64,000 bases of DNA from WLWS01 sp965243105. Its GTDB lineage: Bacteria; Pseudomonadota; Gammaproteobacteria; Eutrophobiales; Eutrophobiaceae. The position numbers and the translations under genes are program-made. The stretch lies in assembly GCA_965243105.1 (NCBI GenBank), contig CBDEUC010000002.1:558001-622000 (forward strand). Reading direction: 5' to 3'. Below the pieces are notes generated by a model. It was not told the DNA's origin. It ran no database searches and saw only the letters and a program-made list of their open reading frames with translations. Below, piece by piece: positions 57,530-64,000 of the stretch. Numbering within the stretch: the first letter of the stretch is position 1; each line of letters opens with the position of its first letter.

Positions 57530-58267
57530 ATGAATGTTGTAGAGTTTCAGAAATTCAAGGCGTCGTGCGAGAGCTGCAACCTGGCGGAGCTTTGCCTGCC
57601 CCGTGGTCTCAACCAGCAGGAGCTGGAGCGCCTGGAAAAACTGGTGCGCCAGACAAGACCCCTGCAAAAGGGTGATTACCTCTTTCGTGGCGGCGACTCG
57701 CTGTCATCCCTCTATGCCGTGCGCTCCGGGAGCATCAAGCTTTTTACCGACAGTGATGATGGCGAGGAGCAAATAATCGGCTTTTACCTGCCCGGAGAAA
57801 TTGTCGGGCTGGACGGTTTTGAAACCAATTCGCACAGCTGCTCGGCAATCGCACTGGAAACAAGCAGTCTTTGCAGTTTCCCCTACGCAGACCTGGCCCA
57901 CATCTGCCAGAACGTGCCCGCATTGCAGGAACAAATGTTTCGCATCATGGGTAGAGAACTTTCCCATGAAAACCGTCTTTTGCTGACCATTGCCAAGAAA
58001 AATGCCGAGGAAAGAATCGCATCTTTTCTCTCTTCACTGTCGTCCCGTTTCAAGACACTGGGCTTTTCTCCGCTGGACTTTCACCTGAGCATGTCGCGCC
58101 AGGAAATAGGCAATTACCTTGGCCTTACTATTGAAACGGTGAGTCGCATACTCAGCCGCCTGCAAAAAAATGGCGTTATCGAAATTGATAACAAACGTAT
58201 CACTATTATCAACCCGGAAGCTCTCAGCGGTATGTGCGGTGGTAAAAGTTTTGACGCGGCCAGCTAG
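57530..58267 (+). CDS. fnr: FNR/ANR oxygen-sensing regulator
   Basis: A 245-residue CRP/FNR-family regulator that uses a 4Fe-4S cluster to sense oxygen. Cysteines CESCNLAELC (C-x2-C-x5-C) at the N-terminus and a further Cys in SHSCSAIALE provide ligands. The cyclic-nucleotide-like fold and the helix-turn-helix SRQEIGNYLGLTIETVSRILSRLQ with the FNR residues E-x2-SR are complete. It lies near ccoI/ccoS and the TauE/SafE gene, the usual place for ANR near cbb3 assembly genes. GGGG precedes the ATG. Confidence 0.93.
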   Translation: MNVVEFQKFKASCESCNLAELCLPRGLNQQELERLEKLVRQTRPLQKGDYLFRGGDSLSSLYAVRSGSIKLFTDSDDGEEQIIGFYLPGEIVGLDGFETNSHSCSAIALETSSLCSFPYADLAHICQNVPALQEQMFRIMGRELSHENRLLLTIAKKNAEERIASFLSSLSSRFKTLGFSPLDFHLSMSRQEIGNYLGLTIETVSRILSRLQKNGVIEIDNKRITIINPEALSGMCGGKSFDAAS

Positions 58268-58341
58268 GTCCTGAAGCACCGGGTTAGCCGGGTTGTTCCC
58301 AGCTGACTTTCTTTTCTAATAAGCCAGCCCCTGGATAAAAA

Positions 58342-58406
58342 GACACCGCCTCACAACTGGGGGTGATACAATGGTGAGGACACTCAAGGCGTAGTGAGGC
58401 GGCGTC
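58342..58406. other. Intergenic inverted repeat between fnr and tauE/safE
   Basis: Arms GACACCGCCTCAC (58342-58354) and GTGAGGCGGCGTC (58394-58406) pair at 12 of 13 positions with a 39-base loop. The loop itself has further GTGAGG-type sequence. No coding frame fits and no T-tract follows, so it is not a classic terminator. It could be a structured RNA, a small inserted repeat or an extended regulatory hairpin. Confidence 0.55.
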
Positions 58407-58538
58407 AATACAGGATATTTACCAGTTAACAGCCTTCCCGGTATTCTTCACCGAGTATGGTTGAAAATTGATGTTTGACATATTCTTGCTAACTGCTGCA
58501 AATTCCTCCCCAGTATGAATGTTTTAAAAGTCCGGAAT

Positions 58539-58552
58539 TTGATTTAGATCAA
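58539..58552. promoter_or_regulatory. FNR box
   Basis: TTGATTTAGATCAA matches the FNR/ANR consensus TTGATnnnnATCAA perfectly. It lies 34 bases before the start codon at 58586. A class II geometry (centre at -41.5) would put transcription start almost on the ATG. It should activate the TauE/SafE gene under low oxygen. Confidence 0.9.
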
Positions 58553-58585
58553 TTACCCGGGTTAATTCCACGGTATTCACCTGTT

Positions 58586-59308
58586 ATGGAACATACGATT
58601 TCCCTTTCACTGGCATTCCTTCTCGGGCTGGGTAGCAGCCTGCACTGTATCGGTATGTGCGGCGGTATTGTCAGCGCGTTAAGTTACACACCATCACCTG
58701 CCAGGGATATTACGAGTTCATCGCGCGTGTACCTGGTTGGCGCCTACAATATCGGGCGAGTCACAAGCTATGTCATCGCCGGTGTTATTGCCGGAGGCTT
58801 GAGCTCACTGCTGTTTGTCAGTGCAAACGGTAGGGCTTACCTCTTACTTCAGTCCATTGCTTCGATCTTTTTACTCGCACTGGGTTTTCACATTGCAGGA
58901 CTGCTACCGCAGCTTAAATTTATCGAGACATTAGGCAGCCGTTTCTGGAAGCTGTTAAAACCGCTGGCGGGACAACTGATCCCCGCAGATTCGGTAGTGA
59001 AAGGGGTGGCTGCCGGCATGATATGGGGATGGTTGCCCTGTGGCCTGGTTTACTCGGTGCTGGCCTGGACATTATCTGCCGCGGATCCGCTGATGGGGGG
59101 GCTGTATATGCTGGCGTTTGGTGCAGGGACACTGCCATCGATGATTTTTACCGGGCTTTTCAGCAACAGCATTTTTGCCATGGCCAGGCGCAACAGGATC
59201 AGGAAAACAGCGGGCCTGCTGATCGTGCTAATGGGCCTGGCATCATTTTACCTGAACCTGCAGCCCGTGATCTGGCCAACAGGAGCACAGCACCAGCACC
59301 ACCACTAG
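58586..59308 (+). CDS. TauE/SafE-family membrane protein (cbb3 locus type)
   Basis: A 240-residue inner-membrane protein with about six helices. It belongs to the family found beside ccoS in many proteobacteria, often annotated sulfite exporter or heavy-metal transport protein. It contains GLGSSLHCIGMCGGIVSAL near the start with two Cys that could bind copper, GYNIGRVTSYVIAG-like and MIWGWLPCGLVYSVLAWTLS segments, and a His-rich tail (HQHHHH). A role in copper delivery for cbb3 oxidase is inferred from context. An FNR box lies upstream. Confidence 0.85.
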   Translation: MEHTISLSLAFLLGLGSSLHCIGMCGGIVSALSYTPSPARDITSSSRVYLVGAYNIGRVTSYVIAGVIAGGLSSLLFVSANGRAYLLLQSIASIFLLALGFHIAGLLPQLKFIETLGSRFWKLLKPLAGQLIPADSVVKGVAAGMIWGWLPCGLVYSVLAWTLSAADPLMGGLYMLAFGAGTLPSMIFTGLFSNSIFAMARRNRIRKTAGLLIVLMGLASFYLNLQPVIWPTGAQHQHHH

Positions 59309-59319
59309 CCTGGTAACGG

Positions 59320-60879
59320 CTAGATATTCCCTTTTTCCATCTCCCCGGCAAGATACTCGGCCTGGCGTAAGACCAGGGCCACGATTGTCAGGGTCGGGTT
59401 TTCGCAGCCAGCCGAGGGGAAAAGACTTCCATCGGATACAAACAGGTTCCTCACATCATGGGTCTGGCCCCAGGGATTGCAGACACTTTGTCGAGGGTTT
59501 GTGCCGATCCTGGCCGTCCCCATGTTGTGTGCCGCGGGTAATATATTCATCATCCTGTGAACTTTGTTCGCCCCCAGTGACTGGTAGAGACGCTCGGCTT
59601 TAGCCATTGCGTATTCCTGCATTGAGACGGAATTGGGATGGCTTTCATAACGAATTACCGGCACTGGCAGTCCATAGCTGTCTTTTTCAGTCGGGTGCAG
59701 TGAAATATTATTGGTCTCCTGCGGAAGATCTTCACCCATCAACATCAAGCCGGCAAAGTGATCGTAATTTTCAAGTATTGATGTCAGGTCCCTGCCCCAG
59801 CCACCCGGATACATCAGGTTGGCGAGCACATCAGGTGAGAAAGGCACGGTATACATCATGAAACCACCCGAGAAACCTCGGGACGGCTTATGGATTCTCT
59901 CATCCCTGATAATACCGGCAAGATGTGCGCCCCTGTGCATGTTCACTTTTCCGGGCATTTCACCAATAGCAACATCAATGTTATGTCGCATGTAATTCTT
60001 CCCAAGCTGCCCGCTCGTATTTGCGAGCCCTTTCGGAAAGTGGTCACTTTTTGAATTCAGCAACAATCGCGTTGTTTCCACTGCATTTCCGGCAACACAG
60101 ACAACCCGGGCTTTCTGAACGTGGATCTTTCCATCAGCGTCGAGGTAATGAACTTCCCTCGCACGGCCCCTGTTATCGTGGACAACTTTCACCGTCATGC
60201 ACTCGGTGCGAAGTTCAAAGCGCCCGGTCTTCTCTGCCCTTGGAATCTCTGTGTACAGGGTGGACCATTTTGCGTGAATTGCACATCCGCTGGTACAGAA
60301 ACCCAGCTGCAAACAGCTTGGCCTGCCATCGCGAGGCTCGGAATTGATAGCGACATTATTTGTATCAATTTGCCTGTAGCCCATCTTCCTGCCACCAGCT
60401 TCAAGCACCTTGAAATTGTTATGTCCCGGCAATCGCGGAATTCCGTGGGTTCCGGTAACGCCCATTCTATCTTCTGCCATGGCGTACCACGGCTCCAGTT
60501 CACCCGCTTTAATAGGCCAATCAACCAGGCTGGTATCCTCTATCTCACCGTAGGTGCTGAGCGGGCTAAGTTCGTGTTCCTGGAACCTGAGTGAGACAGC
60601 CGTCCAGTGCATAGTGGTTCCACCAACGGTCTTGCATGTCCATACCGGGAAACCGGGTACGGTATTGCCAACACCTATTCGCTTGTCCAGCCAGGTCATC
60701 TTGCCAAACATCTCGGCATTGTTGTTGACTATATCTGACTGTTTTAAGCGCTTGCCTGCCTCCAGGCAAACCACGTTGACCCCTTTTTGCGCAAGTTCGT
60801 TTGACAGCACCCCTCCGCCGGCACCAGAACCTATAACTACAACCACGCTATCGTCATTTAAATCAAATGTCTTGGTCAT
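59320..60879 (-). CDS. GMC-family FAD oxidoreductase
   Basis: A 519-residue glucose-methanol-choline-type oxidoreductase. The FAD-binding motif is VVIGSGAGGGVLSNELAQKGVNVVCLEAG; the middle includes RPSCLQLGFCTSGCAIHAKWS, and the C-terminus HNMGTARIGTNP...NLFVSDGSLFPSAGCENPTLTIVALVLRQ with the catalytic His/Asn pair region. It has no own signal peptide, so it may be exported with the Tat-signal partner encoded 3 bases upstream, as for gluconate 2-dehydrogenase. The substrate (a sugar, alcohol or polyol) is unknown. No cytochrome c subunit gene is adjacent. Confidence 0.88.
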   Translation of the reverse strand: MTKTFDLNDDSVVVVIGSGAGGGVLSNELAQKGVNVVCLEAGKRLKQSDIVNNNAEMFGKMTWLDKRIGVGNTVPGFPVWTCKTVGGTTMHWTAVSLRFQEHELSPLSTYGEIEDTSLVDWPIKAGELEPWYAMAEDRMGVTGTHGIPRLPGHNNFKVLEAGGRKMGYRQIDTNNVAINSEPRDGRPSCLQLGFCTSGCAIHAKWSTLYTEIPRAEKTGRFELRTECMTVKVVHDNRGRAREVHYLDADGKIHVQKARVVCVAGNAVETTRLLLNSKSDHFPKGLANTSGQLGKNYMRHNIDVAIGEMPGKVNMHRGAHLAGIIRDERIHKPSRGFSGGFMMYTVPFSPDVLANLMYPGGWGRDLTSILENYDHFAGLMLMGEDLPQETNNISLHPTEKDSYGLPVPVIRYESHPNSVSMQEYAMAKAERLYQSLGANKVHRMMNILPAAHNMGTARIGTNPRQSVCNPWGQTHDVRNLFVSDGSLFPSAGCENPTLTIVALVLRQAEYLAGEMEKGNI

Positions 60880-60882
60880 GAT

Positions 60883-61428
60883 TTATTCAAGCCAGTCGAT
60901 ATCGTTAAAACCACGGTGCAGGTAGCCACCGTGTTCAACCGAAGATCCCTCGTAACCCACTAACGCCCAAACCCTGGGATCCTGGTAAATCGTATTCAAA
61001 CTCCTGCCGTGCAGGTATTTAAACAGTTCGCTCCCTTCCAACGATTTCAGTACCTCCACCTGCTTTTCGTTAGCGGACGACGACCAGTCACCACCAGCCC
61101 TGGCGTTCAGCATCCCGCTTATGTCCCGTAGTAATTCCGCAGGTGCCAGTCCTGCCGCCAGGTCATTATCAATATCACGCACGACGCCAAGATAAACACT
61201 TTGCTCAAGGGAATCATGGGGAAAAAGTAAACGACTCACCTGCGCCAGCACACCTGCATCTCCAGCCGGTATATGTTCAAGCTTCAGCTCCTCGAGCTCA
61301 GCAGCACTCAGCACCAGTGGACTTAGCTTCAGGGCGGAAGCGCCCAGCACCACGATACCTGCACGCTGAAGAAACTCCCGACGGTCCATGGATTCATGGC
61401 TTTGCGAAGTGGCTCGGCTCTCTTTCAT
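60883..61428 (-). CDS. Gluconate 2-dehydrogenase subunit 3-like protein, Tat-exported
   Basis: A 181-residue small subunit with a Tat signal: SMDRREFLQRAGIVVLGASALKL (RR-x-FL), so it folds in the cytoplasm and is carried to the periplasm, probably with its GMC partner. The core LLFPHDSLEQSVYLGVVRDIDNDL is family-typical. Its ATG overlaps the upstream 306-residue gene by 4 bases (ATGA), and it is followed by the GMC gene after 3 bases, so all three are one operon. Confidence 0.88.
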   Translation of the reverse strand: MKESRATSQSHESMDRREFLQRAGIVVLGASALKLSPLVLSAAELEELKLEHIPAGDAGVLAQVSRLLFPHDSLEQSVYLGVVRDIDNDLAAGLAPAELLRDISGMLNARAGGDWSSSANEKQVEVLKSLEGSELFKYLHGRSLNTIYQDPRVWALVGYEGSSVEHGGYLHRGFNDIDWLE

Positions 61429-62345
61429 GAACCTGCCTCCTGGAACCCTGCCTGGATAGCATTGATGCGACTAAGCTGTTCGTATAAGCCGCTATCATCA
61501 TCAATACCCGGCACTGGCCCGGTGTTTTCATTTTTCCTGCAGTAATTTTTCGCAGCCAGGTATTCACTTGAGCCAAATCTTTCCAGCAGGGACTGAAAAT
61601 GCTGAAAGCTGGAAGCACTGAATTCACGGCTCTCGCCATACTTGTCATGCGCGGGATGTTCCGGATAAAGCGCAAGGCATTCAACGTGTGAAGCAGGTAT
61701 CCCCGCGGCACCTGCTTTTTTTGCTTTTAGCAGGTAGGGTAACAGGTGCGTGTGCGGTCCGTATTCAACCTCGGTGGCTGTTTTCGGGATAGGGGTCTCA
61801 ACTTCCACGCGACCGAGTGCCGAGACGACAACACGGGTTGGAGAGAACTCCAGTACTGCCTCGCCCGCGGGTTTGCTGCCATCAAAAACAGAATGTCCAC
61901 AGGTGGCATACAGCGCGTCAAGCAATTCTTTTTCATCACTTCTAACGCAAAAGCGAACCCAGGGTGAACCCACACCAAGATCAAAAACAAGCTTACCCTT
62001 TGCGCCTGCATCCAGCGCATCGACATCTTCGCCAAGACATTTTACTTCGTGATTAGCGCCAAGCTCTGCATGCTTTTTTTCAAGACAAAAACTGAGATTC
62101 TGAGACCAGGATTTTGTGCAACTGCTGAGTTCCTCGTGGGCAAAACAGGCAAGTTCCGGGTGAAAGTGAATTTGCATGGCTCCCCGGCCTGTCCGCACCG
62201 AGATGCTTTCTTCAGATTCGGTAATGTCGGCGGCTTCACTGTCGTCATACATGAATTCACCAATGGCGCCGGGAATACCGATACTCCAGCTATGCGCCGG
62301 GGAAGAAAGATGCGATTTCAGTATTTCCCTGAGCTCCGAATTCAT
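61425..62345 (-). CDS. Unknown protein of the GMC cassette
   Basis: A 306-residue protein not recognised. It has no signal peptide or membrane helix. It has an acidic, mixed alpha/beta composition, six cysteines and a His-containing HFHPELACFAHEELSSC segment. It starts a three-gene operon with the Tat subunit (ATGA overlap) and the GMC oxidoreductase, so it may assist maturation or regulate the enzyme. It is separated from ccoS by 149 bases. Confidence 0.7.
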   Translation of the reverse strand: MNSELREILKSHLSSPAHSWSIGIPGAIGEFMYDDSEAADITESEESISVRTGRGAMQIHFHPELACFAHEELSSCTKSWSQNLSFCLEKKHAELGANHEVKCLGEDVDALDAGAKGKLVFDLGVGSPWVRFCVRSDEKELLDALYATCGHSVFDGSKPAGEAVLEFSPTRVVVSALGRVEVETPIPKTATEVEYGPHTHLLPYLLKAKKAGAAGIPASHVECLALYPEHPAHDKYGESREFSASSFQHFQSLLERFGSSEYLAAKNYCRKNENTGPVPGIDDDSGLYEQLSRINAIQAGFQEAGS

Positions 62346-62494
62346 AACACCTCTGCCGTTATCATCATCCAGCCAGTCCTGTCCCGGGTGGATGCGTGGT
62401 CATGCGTTATTGCCAATACTGAAATTTAGCACGCCAGGCAAACAATGGGAAAGTGCATATTGGGAAACGGAGCGGCAGAATTGACGCGACTATT

Positions 62495-62668
62495 TTATTC
62501 TGCGGAATCGGCAGTTTTTTCCTGGGCCTCGTCGTCATCCATGAGGATCTGGTAAGCAGCACCCTCCATATCGTCAAATTGACCTGAGCGCACGGCCCAG
62601 AAAAGGAAATATATAATCAGCCCAATAAGCAGTAGCGACACCGGGATCAGTAAATAAATAACTTCCAT
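62495..62668 (-). CDS. ccoS: cbb3 oxidase assembly protein CcoS
   Basis: A 57-residue single-helix membrane protein needed for cbb3 cytochrome oxidase maturation. Starts MEVIYLLIPVSLLLIGLIIYFLFWAVRSGQFDDMEGAAYQIL, the family signature; a longer frame upstream is inside ccoI and was rejected. The start codon overlaps the ccoI stop by one base (TAATG). Confidence 0.93.
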   Translation of the reverse strand: MEVIYLLIPVSLLLIGLIIYFLFWAVRSGQFDDMEGAAYQILMDDDEAQEKTADSAE

Positions 62669-64000
62669 TATTGTTTTCCCCGCGCAACGATACGTGAGGA
62701 ATTTAGCAGCACAAGTAGAGAACTTGCAGACATGCCAATGGCCGCTATCCACGGTGCAATCCAGCCGCAAATAGCGAGCGGCAAGACCAATAAATTGTAG
62801 GAGAGAGCCCATACCAGGTTCTGCAGGATGACTTTTCTCGTTGTCGAAGCAATCTCAATCAGTTCCCTGATAGAACTGATATTGTCATTCAATAACACGA
62901 CATCGGAATTACTGCTTGCCATGGCCGCCCCATGCCCCATGGCAATAGACACCCCCGCACTTGCAAGCACCGGTGCATCGTTCATACCATCTCCAACCAT
63001 CACCACTACTTTTCCCTGGTCCTGCAGTTGCTGCACCTGCTGCATTTTTTGCGCAGGTGAAAGAGACCATCGAGCAGAATTTATACCGAGTGCAGCGGCC
63101 GCTTTCATGGTAGGAGCCTTTGAGTCACCACTGAGAATGCTGACATTTTTACCGCGTGACTTGAGATACTCGATCAAGCTTGCACTTGCCTCGTATTCGA
63201 CGTCCCTCATCCTGAACAGGCATACAAGTTCGGACTCCGTCGCAAGGTAAATCAACCTGTCTCCCTCAATTTCGTCAGCGGCGTGAGCAAGGTCCTCCTG
63301 CCGAACATGACTTGCTTCAAGAATGTGCTGCCTGTTCCCAAGAAAATACCTTTCACCATTGATAATTGCACTTAGACCGCGGGATGGGCTGTCTATCACG
63401 CTATCAACTTCCAGGTCGACAGGTTTTGTCCGTGTAAATGCCCTTGCCAGGGGATGAGCAGAATAGCGCTGCATGGATGCTGCTATTCGCAGGCACTCCT
63501 TTTCAGAAATTAAAGAACAGGGCTGAATATCAACGATTTTTGACTCAGGCGATACCAGGGTACCGGTTTTATCAAAGACAAAGTGATCAACTTTATCCAG
63601 GGTCTCAAGTACATCGGCATTGGCAAGTACGATACCCCGACTCATCAGGCAGGATGATGCACTGGCAATGGCGAGTGGCGTCGCAAGGGATAGTGCGCAG
63701 GGACAACTGACAACGAGAACTGACACTGATATTGCTATCCAGTCCGCTGACTGTACCGGGAACCAGTAAAGCGCAGTGCCCATGGCAAGCAGCAGCACTG
63801 TGAAAACAAAATATGCACTAACATGGTTTGCTATTGCCTGTATTCCTGGTTTTATCTCCTGGCCTCTTTCGATGAGACGAAAAATATGTGCCCTGACGGT
63901 GTCATTACCGGTTGCGATCACGTTCATGACGACTGGCTGCCCGGTATTGATACTTCCGCCAATTAACTTTTCTCCTGCAGACCTCTTCACGGGACAACTT
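62668..64000 (-). CDS. ccoI: Copper-translocating P-type ATPase CcoI, C-terminal part
   Basis: P1B-type ATPase that loads copper for cbb3 oxidase assembly. The gene runs off the right edge; at least 444 residues are visible, starting inside the actuator domain (SCPVKRSAGEKLIGGSINT). The copper-channel VVSCPCALSLATPLAIA, phosphorylation motif FVFDKTGTLV, SAHPLARAF, and hinge VVMVGDGMNDAPVLASAGVSIAMGHGAAMA are present. An internal GTG at 63990 is not the start. ccoS follows directly. Confidence 0.95.
   Translation of the reverse strand, partial: SCPVKRSAGEKLIGGSINTGQPVVMNVIATGNDTVRAHIFRLIERGQEIKPGIQAIANHVSAYFVFTVLLLAMGTALYWFPVQSADWIAISVSVLVVSCPCALSLATPLAIASASSCLMSRGIVLANADVLETLDKVDHFVFDKTGTLVSPESKIVDIQPCSLISEKECLRIAASMQRYSAHPLARAFTRTKPVDLEVDSVIDSPSRGLSAIINGERYFLGNRQHILEASHVRQEDLAHAADEIEGDRLIYLATESELVCLFRMRDVEYEASASLIEYLKSRGKNVSILSGDSKAPTMKAAAALGINSARWSLSPAQKMQQVQQLQDQGKVVVMVGDGMNDAPVLASAGVSIAMGHGAAMASSNSDVVLLNDNISSIRELIEIASTTRKVILQNLVWALSYNLLVLPLAICGWIAPWIAAIGMSASSLLVLLNSSRIVARGKQ

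Noticed and set aside
62669..62812. Longer N-terminus of CcoS
   Set aside because: It lies within ccoI; the family signature starts at MEVIYLL, at 62668.

Overview
The window looks like a chromosomal segment of a free-living gammaproteobacterium. EF-P is paired with its lysyl-ligase EpmA, xseB precedes ispA, and YoaA, SixA, a DUF2970 protein, FNR and the CcoI/CcoS proteins of cbb3 oxidase assembly are present. No rRNA, tRNA, CRISPR array, prophage or insertion sequence was seen. Genes are tightly packed, and several neighbours overlap by a few bases.

Layout. 1-3.3 kb: end of an isoprenoid/DNA-repair pair (ispA, xseB), then a rubrerythrin, a GlpC/HdrD-like Fe-S protein and a DUF3501 protein. 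3.4-8.8 kb: topoisomerase IV genes parE and parC separated by a PQQ-type sugar dehydrogenase. 9-16.4 kb: membrane-fused spermidine synthase, MetE-like methyltransferase, efp-epmA, a small unknown and yoaA. 16.5-31.9 kb: mixed accessory and housekeeping genes (ExeA-FHA ATPase, MATE pump, SprT-like, PAPS reductase, Sel1 lipoprotein, esterase, M20 peptidase, a MerR/cyclase fusion, methyltransferase, SixA, Ppx). 31.9-37.6 kb: Ppk1, then a cobalamin uptake block (TonB receptor under a B12 riboswitch, periplasmic binding protein). 51.9-57.4 kb: B12-dependent IcmF with a divergent MerR regulator and a 28-bp palindromic operator, then an acyl-CoA ligase. 57.5-64 kb: fnr, a TauE/SafE protein behind an FNR box, a three-gene GMC oxidoreductase cassette, and ccoS-ccoI (cut by the window end).

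The most interesting part is 37.7-51.9 kb, which reads as one large sphingolipid locus. The right half has the known bacterial ceramide toolkit: acyl-ACP ligase, dedicated ACP, serine palmitoyltransferase, CerR-like reductase and bCerS-like N-acyltransferase. The left half holds three adjacent genes for a lipid kinase, a Tam41/Mmp37-like CTP:phospholipid cytidylyltransferase and a CDP-alcohol phosphatidyltransferase. By analogy with DAG -> PA -> CDP-DAG -> phospholipid, they could run ceramide -> ceramide-1-P -> CDP-ceramide -> ceramide-phospho-headgroup. Between the halves lie a metallophosphoesterase, an LptF/LptG permease pair and two nucleotidyltransferases, so synthesis, head-group activation and export may be encoded together. 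The CDP-ceramide route is inference and has not been tested here.

A second unusual gene is a one-component protein joining a MerR-type DNA-binding domain, an MmyB/PAS-like sensor region and a class III adenylyl cyclase with all key residues. It is preceded by an array of GTCTA repeats that is probably its operator.
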